A stretch of 64,000 nt of DNA from NCBI RefSeq assembly GCF_021991925.1, contig NZ_RXZI01000001.1, forward strand, positions 744,001-808,000, in the 5' to 3' direction. The DNA is from Sutcliffiella horikoshii (GTDB lineage Bacteria; Bacillota; Bacilli; Bacillales; Bacillaceae_I). Positions 46,080 through 54,998 of the stretch are shown here, piece after piece. A program made the translations under genes and the position numbers. Position 1 is the first letter of the stretch, and every line of letters begins with the position of its first letter. Under the pieces are notes generated by a model, which did no database searches, had not been told where the DNA came from, and saw nothing but the letters and a program-made list of their open reading frames with translations.

Positions 46080-46727
46080 TTGAAGAAGGTGCTAATGTTT
46101 GTCCTGCTATTATTATTAGTATTAGGAGGATGTGGAAATCAAGGTGTTAATAGTAATGAAAAAGTCGAAAGTAATGAAGAAAAAGAATCAAAGTATGGGG
46201 AAGATTTAGATTTAATTGTGAATCAAATACTTGAAAATTCATCGAAAGCTGAAGAAGTGGTAAATACCTATGCTTTTATATGGAATAATTCTATTAATTC
46301 TTATGTTACATTAGATGATGTGAAAACTAAGTTAGGCATAGAAGAAAACAAAGTTAGAGAATACTTTGAAATGAGCGGTTATGGTGGAAGTTCAAATATT
46401 TTAATTGATGATTTTAATAAAAATCTTGCTAGCTTATCAAAATATTACTCTGATACAGGGAAGATTCAAGAATTAGAGTCAGCTTCTGAAGCTATCAAGG
46501 CTAATTTAAAGGAATTAAACAACCCACCTGAAACTTATAAAAATGCATACAATGAAGTTTTGGAGTTTTACACTTTGGCTAACGAATACATTCAATTAGC
46601 AACTAACCCTGCTGGATCGCTCATTACATATAACCAATCACGAAATCAACTCTCAACAGAGGTTATAGGTAAATTTGAAAGAATACAGATTATTATGCCC
46701 GAAGCAAACACTCAAGAAGACAATTGA
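46080..46727 (+). CDS. Putative lipoprotein
   Basis: A 215-residue protein from a TTG with GGGGGG upstream. The signal peptide MKKVLMFVLLLLLVLGGCGN ends in a lipobox (LGGC). The mature part is acidic and helical, with YKNAYNEVLEFYTLANEYIQ near residue 160. It would be anchored outside the membrane. No family recognised. It lies between the HEPN-like gene and the integrase; surface exclusion or phage defence is possible but unproven. Confidence 0.78.
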   Translation: MKKVLMFVLLLLLVLGGCGNQGVNSNEKVESNEEKESKYGEDLDLIVNQILENSSKAEEVVNTYAFIWNNSINSYVTLDDVKTKLGIEENKVREYFEMSGYGGSSNILIDDFNKNLASLSKYYSDTGKIQELESASEAIKANLKELNNPPETYKNAYNEVLEFYTLANEYIQLATNPAGSLITYNQSRNQLSTEVIGKFERIQIIMPEANTQEDN

Positions 46728-46816
46728 ATAATGAGATTGATAACAATATTTCTGAAAAAAGATTGAGGGTTGTTTAAGCATTTACCAATAATCAGAGAAA
46801 ATTAAAAACTTCCATA

Positions 46817-46856
46817 ATTAACCCCTGCGCTTTCATCCTGGCAGGGGCTTTTTGAT
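46817..46856. terminator. Bidirectional terminator lipoprotein / integrase
   Basis: CCCCTG and CAGGGG flank a 14-nt loop, with TTTTT on the plus side, between two convergent genes. Confidence 0.8.
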
Positions 46857-46858
46857 CG

Positions 46859-47809
46859 TTAAAATATATTCTTCAGAGGGGAAAAGTTCTCATGTTGTTT
46901 CTGAACATCCTGATTAGCCATTTGTACATATATTCTAGTGGTATTTAGAGTAGAGTGGCCCAAAAGCTTTTGCAAGGAGAAAGCATCTCCACCGTTTAGA
47001 GTATGTCTTAATTTGTGAGGATGGACATTATCTTCTATTCCTGCTTTACGGCCGTAACCAAGCAATTCTGTGCGAAAAGAGTTAACTTGATATGGCTTTC
47101 CGTCATAGGTAAGAAATAAATATTCACTATCGAAGTCCTCAACTTCCTGTAGGTATTCATTCAGTAACTTTTGTGTCTTCAAACTTAATGGTAACACTCT
47201 GAATTTCTTGGATTTAGTGTTAGATGCTTCAAGTGAAATAACACCTTTCTTCAAATCTAAATCCTTCCGCTTAACTTTCAATAACTCTCCTACTCTCGAT
47301 AAGGTATCTAACAGGACCATAATGATCACTTTATTCCTGAACCCCGAAAACCAACTATCATCAATCGCGCCTAGTAACTGTTTGATTTCAAATGGTTCCA
47401 GTGGTTCTACATTATCAATCGGAGCTTTGATGACCTTTAACTTGGTGTGAATGGCCTCTAATATAAACCCTTCTTCATAAGCCCATTTCATCATTGTTTT
47501 TAGAGTTCTGATTCTTAAATTAACGGTGTGAGCAGAGAATTTCCTTTCATCCTGCATATAGTTAACATACTCAAGAAAGATATCAGTTTTAATTTCCTTT
47601 CTAGTTAAGTCTTTACCTAGATAATCTATTAAATATCCAAAATGATGCTCGTAATCATCTAAAGTTCTTGGCGCTAAACCTTCCGCTCGCTTGTGCATAC
47701 GAAACTTCAGAAATACTTCCTTTAGTGTTAAATTCGCAATATCTCTGCTGATAGCTGTTCGGCGTTCACTATGTTTAGTTTTTCCGTTTCTCCTTAACTT
47801 TCTTTGCAT
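46859..47809 (-). CDS. int: Tyrosine integrase of the selC element
   Basis: A 316-residue phage-type integrase. A SAM-like N-terminal domain (LTLKEVFLKFRMHKRAEGLA) precedes the catalytic domain: Arg in LDTLSRVGELL, His and Arg in HPHKLRHT, the second His in LLGHST and the nucleophile in TRIYVQM. Between the second Arg and the LLGHS histidine I count about 17 residues, where family members such as XerD have about 23, so six residues of the RHTFA helix seem to be missing. It is next to the right attachment repeat and reads away from it. Confidence 0.9.
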   Translation of the reverse strand: MQRKLRRNGKTKHSERRTAISRDIANLTLKEVFLKFRMHKRAEGLAPRTLDDYEHHFGYLIDYLGKDLTRKEIKTDIFLEYVNYMQDERKFSAHTVNLRIRTLKTMMKWAYEEGFILEAIHTKLKVIKAPIDNVEPLEPFEIKQLLGAIDDSWFSGFRNKVIIMVLLDTLSRVGELLKVKRKDLDLKKGVISLEASNTKSKKFRVLPLSLKTQKLLNEYLQEVEDFDSEYLFLTYDGKPYQVNSFRTELLGYGRKAGIEDNVHPHKLRHTLNGGDAFSLQKLLGHSTLNTTRIYVQMANQDVQKQHENFSPLKNIF

Positions 47810-47986
47810 AAAAAAACCTCCATATTTGATTTTTTGAGATCAAAAGATAGAGGTAGGATTAGACGTATTATAACAAGCGTCCTATCACGTATTCGTTCAA
47901 TTCTTAAGAAAATACGAGTAGGAGTAATCTTGATTTTGAAAATATTAGCCTTGATATGACCTGTTGTAGGACGTATTTTTATACTA

Positions 47987-48042
47987 GCGCCCCACAAGCG
48001 GTTTTGAAGACCGAGACAAGCACCAGCATTGCAATCAGCCCC
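47987..48042 (-). pseudogene. Truncated selC, 5' half of tRNA-Sec
   Basis: The first 56 nt of tRNA-Sec, including the anticodon arm, without the T arm and 3' acceptor strand. It cannot be a working tRNA. It keeps the native selC promoter just upstream. Confidence 0.88.
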
Positions 48043-48044
48043 AT
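47987..48044. repeat. Right attachment repeat (58 bp)
   Basis: Identical to 28322-28379. It contains the first 56 nt of tRNA-Sec followed by the native upstream sequence of selC on the chromosome side. Confidence 0.93.
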
Positions 48045-48059
48045 ACAAAGGATAGTATC

Positions 48060-48088
48060 ATTTTACTTTTTGCAATGGAAGATTGCAA
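48060..48088 (-). promoter_or_regulatory. Native selC promoter, separated from selC
   Basis: On the minus strand TTGCAA (48088-48083), a 17-bp spacer and TAAAAT (48065-48060) lie about 18 bp upstream of the tRNA 5' end. It now transcribes the tRNA fragment and continues toward the integrase gene. Confidence 0.7.
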
Positions 48089-48178
48089 TAGGAAATGATG
48101 CTTTAAAATAGTGGAAACATTTGTTCGCTTGTGGTACGATTATTTATACAAATTAGAAAATAATGCTAACGGAGACAG

Positions 48179-49171
48179 GTGAAACGAGAAATGTTCAAGT
48201 CGCAAGATCCTATTATAGGTGATATATTGCAAACATTGTCTCCAAATTTTTTGGATCGAATAATTGATATCACCCCAATTAATCGCGGATACCTTAATTT
48301 GAAATGGAAAGTAACCACACAGAAAGGCACCTATCTAATCAAGCAATTTAATAAAGAGAGGTTAAAAAAATATGATCCCGATGATCTTTTATATGCATTA
48401 AAACAGCAAAAAAGGTTGAATGATTTAGATTTTCCTTGCCCAAATATTTATTTTGATATGGAGACTCCCCTATGGCAATCTGATGGAGGAGAACTATTTA
48501 TGGTTATGGAATTTTGTCCAGGAGAGACAAAACCTTATGGAAACCTAAATAGAGAAGAGATGTATCATTTTGGCAAAAGCACTGGTAGAATGCATGCCAT
48601 GCTAAATGAAGATGCAGCAGGAAAAAAGATGAGTGCAGAGTTCATTCCCCCTAGTTTGGAACAGCGAACGGCCCATTGGTTGAAGGTTGAGGAAATGGCC
48701 AATTCCAAAGGAAAAAAAGATTTATTGCCTCTTATTAAAAAACAACGCCTATTGACGGAACAAATGGATTTAAATAAACTCGGGTTGGCGGATACCGGAT
48801 GGGCGCATAGAGATTTATTTTTGGATAATATCTTGTTTCACGAAGGTAGGGTCTCAGCCATCCTGGATTTTGACCGCCTGAGATATGATTATCCTAAGCT
48901 AGATGTCGCAAGAGCCGTGATTTCCAGTGCTTTAAGTAATAATTACTTTAATGTTGAATTGGTATCCAGTTACATGGGAGGTTACAAAGAAGAAATAACA
49001 TGTAATGATTCTTTTCTGATAGAAGGACTTCGGCTGCTTTGGTATATGGAAAGCACATGGTGGATAGATGCGGAAATGGATAAGCACGTTGGCCCACCTA
49101 TAAGGTTTTTAGAAGAAATGAAATGGTTGCAAGAAAATTATTTTGAATTAGAGGCTATTTTAATAGATTAA
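48179..49171 (+). CDS. Aminoglycoside phosphotransferase / homoserine kinase-like protein
   Basis: A 330-residue kinase-fold protein. The catalytic loop GWAHRDLFLDNILF and the metal-binding AILDFDRLRYDYPKLD are clear. The N-terminal lobe has a lysine in YLIKQFNKE. The family includes antibiotic phosphotransferases, homoserine kinases and CotS/YtaA spore-coat kinases; in a spore former a sugar or coat substrate is as likely as a drug. The GTG at 48179 has GGAG upstream; an ATG at 48191 is the alternative. It is divergent from the old selC promoter. Confidence 0.82.
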   Translation: MKREMFKSQDPIIGDILQTLSPNFLDRIIDITPINRGYLNLKWKVTTQKGTYLIKQFNKERLKKYDPDDLLYALKQQKRLNDLDFPCPNIYFDMETPLWQSDGGELFMVMEFCPGETKPYGNLNREEMYHFGKSTGRMHAMLNEDAAGKKMSAEFIPPSLEQRTAHWLKVEEMANSKGKKDLLPLIKKQRLLTEQMDLNKLGLADTGWAHRDLFLDNILFHEGRVSAILDFDRLRYDYPKLDVARAVISSALSNNYFNVELVSSYMGGYKEEITCNDSFLIEGLRLLWYMESTWWIDAEMDKHVGPPIRFLEEMKWLQENYFELEAILID

Positions 49172-49189
49172 AAAGAAGGAGGGCGAGAG

Positions 49190-49951
49190 TTGAAGTTAGA
49201 GAAAGAAACACAATACATAAGAGAAATCACATTAAAGAGAGAAACTATTCCCACATTCGAATGCTTCCCTTTCAACCTGCCGGTAATAAAAAACTTGGAC
49301 ACACTTTCCCTACATCCTAATGTCACTTATATCATCGGGGAAAATGGGATGGGTAAATCCACCTTACTTGAGGGGATTGCTATTGCTTTGGGCTTTAATC
49401 CTGAGGGAGGCACGATGAATTTTAACTTTACAAGCTACGACTCCCACTCGGAACTAGACAACTATTTACGTGTTATAAAGGGTGCAGAGAGACCGATGGA
49501 TAGCTTTTTCTTTAGGGCGGAGACCTTCTATAATGTTGCAACCAATATTGAGGAAATGGATCGGGAAGGAGGCGGAGGAAGAAGAATCATTGATTCTTTT
49601 GGAGGAAAATCTCTGCATCAACAATCGCATGGAGAATCTTTTTTTGCTGCATTTGTCGAGCGTTTTCAAGGAAAGGGTTTATATATACTCGATGAGCCGG
49701 AAGCCGCTTTGTCTCCTCTGAGACAGATGTCCATGCTTGCCAGAATTAACGAGCTGGTGCAAGATGGATCACAATTCATTATCTCCACTCACTCCCCGAT
49801 TGTCATGGCTTACCCAGATGCAAAAATTCTTGAATTGACAGAAGAGGGGATGTTTGAGACCTCCCTGAAAGAGACATCACACTATACAATCATGAAACAG
49901 TTTTTTGATGATAGGGAACGAATGCTCTATCACTTGTTTCAAACTAATTAA
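49190..49951 (+). CDS. AAA-family ATPase, ABC/SMC-like
   Basis: A 253-residue stand-alone ATPase. Walker A is IIGENGMGKSTLLEG, the signature-like region SFGGKSLHQQSHGESFFAAF and Walker B GLYILDEPEAALSP, followed by QFIISTHSPIVMAYPDAKI, which is the usual H-loop of OLD/SbcC-like predicted ATPases. No membrane or nuclease domain is attached. TTG start with GGAGGG upstream. It follows the kinase gene at 18 bp and precedes DUF429 at 21 bp, so an operon is likely. Confidence 0.85.
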   Translation: MKLEKETQYIREITLKRETIPTFECFPFNLPVIKNLDTLSLHPNVTYIIGENGMGKSTLLEGIAIALGFNPEGGTMNFNFTSYDSHSELDNYLRVIKGAERPMDSFFFRAETFYNVATNIEEMDREGGGGRRIIDSFGGKSLHQQSHGESFFAAFVERFQGKGLYILDEPEAALSPLRQMSMLARINELVQDGSQFIISTHSPIVMAYPDAKILELTEEGMFETSLKETSHYTIMKQFFDDRERMLYHLFQTN

Positions 49952-49972
49952 TTTTAATATGGAGGTAGTGAA

Positions 49973-50632
49973 TTGATAGTGATCGGGCTGGACTTGGCTG
50001 GTCCAAGTAATCATAAAGATACAGTGCTTACGGTATTTCAAAAGAGTAAGAATCATTTAACTTTCCAAAAAATGATTTCAAACATAAGCGACGAAAAAAT
50101 TATGAACGAAGTAATTGAATTAAGTAGAATAGATGAGGTTGTTATCGGAATAGATGCCCCATTATCTTATGAAGATGGTGGTGGAGACAGGACAAGTGAT
50201 AAAGAGTTACGAAAATTTATTCTTTCTTTAGGGATGAAGCCAGGTTCTATCATGCCGCCAACATTCACTAGAATGGTTTATCTAACGTTAAGAGGAATCA
50301 AGCTTACGAGAGAAATAGAAAAACTACAGACGACATTTCCTATAAATATAGTTGAAGTACATCCTGGTGCAGCAATGGGGGCGAGGGCATCTGAAAAAGA
50401 AATGGAATACGTTCTTACATATAAGCAAATTCTTTCTTCACGAGAGTATCTTAAGAATTGGTTCAACCACCAAAATGTAATTGGCCTACCAACAGGTGTG
50501 GAAAAAGAAAGCCACTCCATCGATTCTTGTGCAGCAGCATTAGCAGCGTGGCATTGGGCGGACAAATCGCTTAAACCAAAATGGTTTTTTACTGCAATAC
50601 ACCCCTTGCATCCGTATGATTATTGTTGTTAA
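49973..50632 (+). CDS. DUF429 protein
   Basis: A 219-residue RNase H-fold-like protein with VIGLDLAGPSNHKDTVLTVF at the start, EVVIGIDAPLSYEDGGGDR, and a C-terminal SIDSCAAALAAWHWAD, all typical of DUF429. The acidic residues form a putative metal site. Function of the family is unknown; a nuclease role has been suggested from the fold. TTG start with GGAGG upstream. Confidence 0.85.
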   Translation: MIVIGLDLAGPSNHKDTVLTVFQKSKNHLTFQKMISNISDEKIMNEVIELSRIDEVVIGIDAPLSYEDGGGDRTSDKELRKFILSLGMKPGSIMPPTFTRMVYLTLRGIKLTREIEKLQTTFPINIVEVHPGAAMGARASEKEMEYVLTYKQILSSREYLKNWFNHQNVIGLPTGVEKESHSIDSCAAALAAWHWADKSLKPKWFFTAIHPLHPYDYCC

Positions 50633-50719
50633 GACAAATGCTGAATTTTTTAGAGGGAATCTGTGTTTTATATCGAAATTATACAATGGTGAATTTATCC
50701 AAAAGGAGCGGATGTTTAT

Positions 50720-51196
50720 ATGATTCAAAATTCCATTGCAACATTTAAGTGTGAAGTGATTCAAAGAAAATTACAGTTGGTTGGCCAGTGTGCGACAGGA
50801 AATTTTCCACAGTCCTTTCCTGATGTTGCAATCAATGTACAAAAAGAATTTGAGATTAGAAGAAACGAAGTGAGGAATGTGGTAGATCCCGAGGTGATTT
50901 TTAGTCCTTATCTTTCCAACAACCTTGTTGCTACTTATTTTGCATGTGTGGAAGTGAAGGAATTCGATTCCATTCCTAGCGGGATGATGGGTATTGATAT
51001 TCCCATGACAACCTATGCAAAGGTAAGTTGTTCAAATAAAACGATTGAAAAGGGTTATGAAAGAATTTTCTCTTGGATGAAGGATAATGGATACCAACAT
51101 GAAAGTTTCGAGAAGGCTTTACCAATTGAAATTTTCTATTATGAGGATAATGTAGAGGAAGAAATTGTAGAATTATATATTCCTATAGTTGATTAA
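50720..51196 (+). CDS. GyrI-like effector-binding protein
   Basis: A 158-residue stand-alone GyrI/effector-binding domain, as found at the C-terminus of AraC and MerR regulators. The pattern IPSGMMGIDIPMTTYAKVSC in the middle and the end VEEEIVELYIPIVD are diagnostic. It binds small molecules in related proteins; here it has no DNA-binding part. AAGGAGCGG lies upstream. The next gene is a second member of the family, 17 bp downstream. Confidence 0.85.
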   Translation: MIQNSIATFKCEVIQRKLQLVGQCATGNFPQSFPDVAINVQKEFEIRRNEVRNVVDPEVIFSPYLSNNLVATYFACVEVKEFDSIPSGMMGIDIPMTTYAKVSCSNKTIEKGYERIFSWMKDNGYQHESFEKALPIEIFYYEDNVEEEIVELYIPIVD

Positions 51197-51212
51197 ATGA
51201 GGGGGAATTGTT

Positions 51213-51704
51213 TTGAAAACACTACTAGGCGAAATAGTGAATATTCCTTCCTATCGTGCGATGGGGGTAAAGTGGGAAGGTTCTTATGCGGAAGTGCCAA
51301 AACTAAAAGAAGTGATCTTACATATGAGTGATAGAGTCAATGAACTTCTTTATGTAAAGAATCCTAAAACACAATTAGGGTTATCTTATCATTTAAGGTC
51401 TGATGGGTTTGTTCATTACTCTGTTTTTGAAGTGGATGATCAACAAGAGTTACAGCCTGAAATGGTCGAAATCATCGTTCCAGAGATGACCTATTTAAAG
51501 GTTACGCACCCAAAAGGAAAAGATATCGGTGCCACCTATACGGAAATTTATCAATGGTTTAAAGAGTGTGACTATCGACCTCTAAAGGAAAAAGGCATAG
51601 AATATTACGATGATCTTCCAATCAAGCACGAGAGATATCCAATTGAAAGAGACTTGGAAGATCCACATTTTGAAATCTTCATCCCCGTTTTACATAAATC
51701 CTAA
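51213..51704 (+). CDS. GyrI-like effector-binding protein
   Basis: A 163-residue second GyrI-like protein. It contains VEIIVPEMTYLKVTHPKGKD and ends in DPHFEIFIPVLHKS, as expected for the family. The TTG start has GAGGGGGAA upstream. Sequence similarity to its upstream neighbour is low except at these motifs, so an old duplication or independent recruitment is possible. Confidence 0.85.
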   Translation: MKTLLGEIVNIPSYRAMGVKWEGSYAEVPKLKEVILHMSDRVNELLYVKNPKTQLGLSYHLRSDGFVHYSVFEVDDQQELQPEMVEIIVPEMTYLKVTHPKGKDIGATYTEIYQWFKECDYRPLKEKGIEYYDDLPIKHERYPIERDLEDPHFEIFIPVLHKS

Positions 51705-51710
51705 TTATTA

Positions 51711-51752
51711 AAAAAACGATGCCAATAGCTGGTGTCGTTTTTTTTTTTTTTT
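51711..51752 (+). terminator. Terminator with a long T tract
   Basis: AACGATGCCA and TGGTGTCGTT form the stem, followed by an unbroken run of about 15 T residues. Confidence 0.88.
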
Positions 51753-51847
51753 GTGATGAAAAATCTAAATAGCCGTTGCATTAATTTGGTAATTATAATA
51801 TACTACATTACAACACTAATGCACTATGGTTGAATGGAGGTGTAACA

Positions 51848-52228
51848 TTGATTCTTAATACGGATGGTACAAAACCGATTTATGTGCAAATAGCCGAATG
51901 GGTGGAGACGGAAATCCTAAACGGAAATTTTCTACAGGATCAAAAAGTGTATTCGCAATATCAATTAGCTGAAATCTTTAATATAAATCCTGCAACTGCA
52001 GCAAAGGGTCTTACGCTATTGGTGGAAGATGAAGTCTTATATAAGAAGAGGGGGCTCGGCATGTTTGTTACAGAAGCAGCACAAGCTATCATCCTGACTA
52101 AAAGGCGAGAACATACATTAAAAAGACTGGTTTCTGAATTGGTATTAGAGGCTGAGCAACTAAAGGTAGGGCTGGATGAGTTACTAGACATGGTGAGAAC
52201 GGAAAGTAAACAAAGCAAGGGGGAGTAA
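51848..52228 (+). CDS. GntR-family (YtrA type) transcriptional regulator
   Basis: A 126-residue regulator with an N-terminal winged helix (PIYVQIAEWVETEILNGNFL, then QYQLAEIFNINPATAAKGL) and a short C-terminal helix, the YtrA subclass that controls ABC transporters. The TTG at 51848 has GGAGGTG five bases upstream; the TTG at 51830 would be upstream of this. It is followed at 3 bp by the transporter ATPase gene, so it likely represses its own operon. Confidence 0.92.
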   Translation: MILNTDGTKPIYVQIAEWVETEILNGNFLQDQKVYSQYQLAEIFNINPATAAKGLTLLVEDEVLYKKRGLGMFVTEAAQAIILTKRREHTLKRLVSELVLEAEQLKVGLDELLDMVRTESKQSKGE

Positions 52229-52231
52229 TAT

Positions 52232-53128
52232 ATGAAAGTTGTGGATTGTGAGGGCTTGGTTAAGGAATATGGTCGTTCAAGGGCACTAAGTGATCTGAGT
52301 TTCCAAATTAGTGAAAATAAGATAACGGGATTAATCGGCAGAAACGGTGCAGGAAAAACGACCCTTTTAAAAATAATGGCCGGTTTTCAAAAGCAGACTT
52401 CAGGAGATATGAGGGTCTTTGGTGAGAAGCCATATAATAGCTTGCTCGCTTCAGTTAACAGTATTCTTGTGGATGATCAAATGGCATTTCCGGTTTCATT
52501 GAACCTAGGAGAAGTGTTGGATGCATCGGCAACATTTTATCCCAAATGGGATGCAGAGCTTGCAAGAAGACTATTCGAATATTTTTCCTTTCGTACTGAA
52601 TATCGTCATAGCGAATTATCCAAGGGAATGAAAAGTACCTTTAATATGATTGTCGGTTTGGCATCCCGTTGCCCACTGACTATGTTTGATGAACCTACAA
52701 CTGGAATGGACACCTCTGTTCGGAAGGATTTCTACCGGGCACTTCTTAAAGATTATATTGCGAACCCGAGAACCATCATAGTATCGAGTCATCATCTGGA
52801 AGAGATAGAGGACCTTTTGGAGGATATTCTTCTGCTGAAAAACGGTAAAAAGCTGTTGCATGTTCCTGTTTCTGATGTTAAGGAATACGCGATCGGGGTG
52901 CAAGGGAAGACGAGTGTTCTTACAGATTGGCTGGAGGATAAAGAGGTACTTTACAGGAAAGCGATTGGAACAGAAATAACTTATGTGGTCATAGAAAACA
53001 AATATACTGAAAAAATAAAGCAAGATGCTAGAAAGCTAGGGTTTGAGGTTTCTCCCGTCTCCTCAAATGACGTATGTATCTACTTGACTAGTAAAGGAAG
53101 AGGTGGAATTGATGCAGTCTTTGAGTAA
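52232..53128 (+). CDS. ABC transporter ATP-binding protein
   Basis: A 298-residue ATPase. Walker A is [16 protein letters not shown], the signature LSKGM in [12 protein letters not shown] is variant, and Walker B is [13 protein letters not shown]. The C-terminal 80 residues form an extra domain, as in YtrB-like subunits. Second gene of the GntR-controlled operon. Its end overlaps the permease start. Confidence 0.92.
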   Translation: MKVVDCEGLVKEYGRSRALSDLSFQISENKITGLIGRNGAGKTTLLKIMAGFQKQTSGDMRVFGEKPYNSLLASVNSILVDDQMAFPVSLNLGEVLDASATFYPKWDAELARRLFEYFSFRTEYRHSELSKGMKSTFNMIVGLASRCPLTMFDEPTTGMDTSVRKDFYRALLKDYIANPRTIIVSSHHLEEIEDLLEDILLLKNGKKLLHVPVSDVKEYAIGVQGKTSVLTDWLEDKEVLYRKAIGTEITYVVIENKYTEKIKQDARKLGFEVSPVSSNDVCIYLTSKGRGGIDAVFE

Positions 53129-53867
53129 GGTGTCATTTGACCAACTCGTGAAAAAACAATTTTTATATAAATTAAATGCCTATTCTGGAGTATATCTATC
53201 ATTGATCATTTTACAAGTGATAGCGGTACTGTTTTCTTTGAATGGAGTGGGAAGTTCAGGTGGAGGATCTGAGCTGGTCAGTTTGAATATTCACTATTAT
53301 TCTGCGAATCTGATTTTCGTTTTTACGATGTTATGGGTGTTTATCGTATCCATCATCATCACATCAAAAACATATAGGAATGAGGATTTTTCCTTTGTGA
53401 CAAATAGATTGAGCAGTGATCTGTCTAATGTATTCTATGTGCTCTTGGTAAGCGTCATTGGAACCATAACAGCACTTATGTCCAAGTATCTGCTACAAGT
53501 TATTGTACTATTATTACCGAAATTCGACTCCTTTTATCATTCGCCAGTTTCCATGAACATTGGCAGCTTCCTTGTTACTGGAACCTTGACCGCATTTTTA
53601 TATATCTTATTATGTGGTGGTATAGGATATTTCGTGGGGACGCTGGTTAGGGTATCAAACCTTTTTAAAATCCTGGTCCCTGTCCTATTCGTCGGGTATC
53701 TGTTTTTTGGTGGCTTCATCAGTGAGGTGAGTGCTCTTGCTACCATGGTAGAATTTTACTATTTGGAGACTTCCTTTCTTGCATTTGTCTTTAAAGTGCT
53801 GATCACGGTCCTTGCACTGTTTGGAAGCTCTATCACCATATTTAACAGAATGGGGGTTAGACAATGA
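53112..53867 (+). CDS. ABC transporter permease
   Basis: A 251-residue membrane protein with six segments, including [29 protein letters not shown] and [20 protein letters not shown] use the ATG at 53112, preceded by GAGGTGG; the GTG at 53103 is within that site. Partner of the upstream ATPase. Substrate unknown; YtrA-type operons often respond to cell-wall stress. Confidence 0.88.
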   Translation: MQSLSKVSFDQLVKKQFLYKLNAYSGVYLSLIILQVIAVLFSLNGVGSSGGGSELVSLNIHYYSANLIFVFTMLWVFIVSIIITSKTYRNEDFSFVTNRLSSDLSNVFYVLLVSVIGTITALMSKYLLQVIVLLLPKFDSFYHSPVSMNIGSFLVTGTLTAFLYILLCGGIGYFVGTLVRVSNLFKILVPVLFVGYLFFGGFISEVSALATMVEFYYLETSFLAFVFKVLITVLALFGSSITIFNRMGVRQ

Positions 53868-54562
53868 GCAGCTTTGCAGGAATCATCAATCTGGTAATTT
53901 TTCTCGGGATCGTCATTTCTGTCTTACTACTATTTTCAAAAGGGATTAAAAAAGTAAACTTTACTTCCTCCGTTAAGAGCAATAATTGGGTTTTAGGTGG
54001 ATATACCATTATTTTACTTTTCTTTATGGTGATATATATCCTGATGCCTGAAGCCGAACATTTAGAATGGAAAGGCGAAGGAGATGACAAAAATGGCTTA
54101 CACCTATATGAAAGATTAATGAATAAAGAAGATATCGAGGAACGTTACGTATCTAATAAAGAAACATATGCCCTCTCTGGGCAGGAGCTCGAAATTAGAA
54201 GTCAAGACTACTATTCTAATGGATTTTCTATCATGTTTGAAAAAATACCAGACTTAGAAGGTAAAATTGAAGTTATTCTATACAAGGGTATTCTATCTGT
54301 TGAACAATTTGACTTTTCAGAGGAGCTTCCTTCTCCCTCCATAACGTTTTATGACGGCATACTAGAGGTGGAACAACCAGCATATTACGAAAAGAGAATA
54401 GCCTTTACTACACCAGAGTTTCCTTTCGCGCAATTCAGTGGACAACGTTCAACCATGCAAGGATACGGGCATTCTTCTAGTAATGCCATCATATATGTCA
54501 AAGTTCCTGAAGATGTAGAAGTCATATGGAATGAAGAATTCATGATTATTCAGGAAGTTTAA
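53864..54562 (+). CDS. Membrane protein of the YtrA-type operon
   Basis: A 232-residue protein with two membrane helices (IINLVIFLGIVISVLLLF and WVLGGYTIILLFFMVIYILM) and an outside beta-rich domain. It overlaps the permease by 4 bp, so is translationally coupled. A sensor or accessory subunit is likely. No family name. Confidence 0.8.
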   Translation: MSSFAGIINLVIFLGIVISVLLLFSKGIKKVNFTSSVKSNNWVLGGYTIILLFFMVIYILMPEAEHLEWKGEGDDKNGLHLYERLMNKEDIEERYVSNKETYALSGQELEIRSQDYYSNGFSIMFEKIPDLEGKIEVILYKGILSVEQFDFSEELPSPSITFYDGILEVEQPAYYEKRIAFTTPEFPFAQFSGQRSTMQGYGHSSSNAIIYVKVPEDVEVIWNEEFMIIQEV

Positions 54563-54574
54563 TAACCTTTAATG

Positions 54575-54617
54575 CAAAAAAAACCAAGCATGAAAAGAGA
54601 ATTCATGCTTGGTTACT
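54575..54617. terminator. Bidirectional terminator
   Basis: AACCAAGCATG and CATGCTTGGTT form a stem of 11 bp; it overlaps the stop of the minus-strand gene at 54613. Confidence 0.9.
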
Positions 54618-54783
54618 CGTTTTTCTTATCTGATTTCTTTTTTGCGATGTAAAAAGCCAAAATGACTAATGGAATCGCAATAAATATTGGGATGTTGATG
54701 TGACTCTGTGTGACGATAGCCAAAAGCAGTAATACTCCTATTCCCATAATGATATACAAACAACCTCTCCCGAATGTCTCCAT
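54613..54783 (-). CDS. Small two-helix membrane protein
   Basis: A 56-residue protein with two membrane helices (YIIMGIGVLLLLAIVTQ and IPIFIAIPLVILAFYIA) and a basic C-terminus KKKSDKKNE. GGGGG lies seven bases upstream of the ATG at 54783. Function unknown; similar small proteins are common in Bacillus. Confidence 0.75.
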   Translation of the reverse strand: METFGRGCLYIIMGIGVLLLLAIVTQSHINIPIFIAIPLVILAFYIAKKKSDKKNE

Positions 54784-54998
54784 TGATTTACCCCCTTAGA
54801 TTACCAATTGAGTATTGAGATGTTTTATCTAACATATGTTGATTTATCGTTTGTACAACCCACAAGATTTTAGAGATTATAATAATTTTAAAATAATTCT
54901 TCTTTTTCTTACTATTTTTTATTAAAACCGACAAAAAATAATGGATATTGAGGAATATTGTAGTAGGTATCGGTTACAACATGAAAGGAGGTGAAGCG

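Larger units (their letters stand above)
28322..48044. mobile_element. 19.7-kb integrated element in the 5' half of selC
   Basis: The element is bounded by perfect 58-bp direct repeats made of the 5' half of tRNA-Sec. A tyrosine integrase gene is adjacent to the right repeat. The interior is more AT-rich than the flanks, has many small genes of unknown function, a possible replication initiator, an RHH regulator, two HNH-type nucleases, a HEPN-like protein and one giant tape-measure gene. I see no capsid, portal, terminase, baseplate, relaxase or type IV secretion gene. A phage satellite or a plasmid-like integrative element are the leading options. Confidence 0.88.

Noticed and set aside
28322..48044. 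Integrative conjugative element
   Set aside because: No relaxase, coupling protein or type IV secretion gene is visible, so conjugation functions are not supported.
47794..48048. Minus-strand ORF of 84 codons at the right attachment site
   Set aside because: It begins in the tRNA fragment, lacks a ribosome site and ends inside the integrase start.
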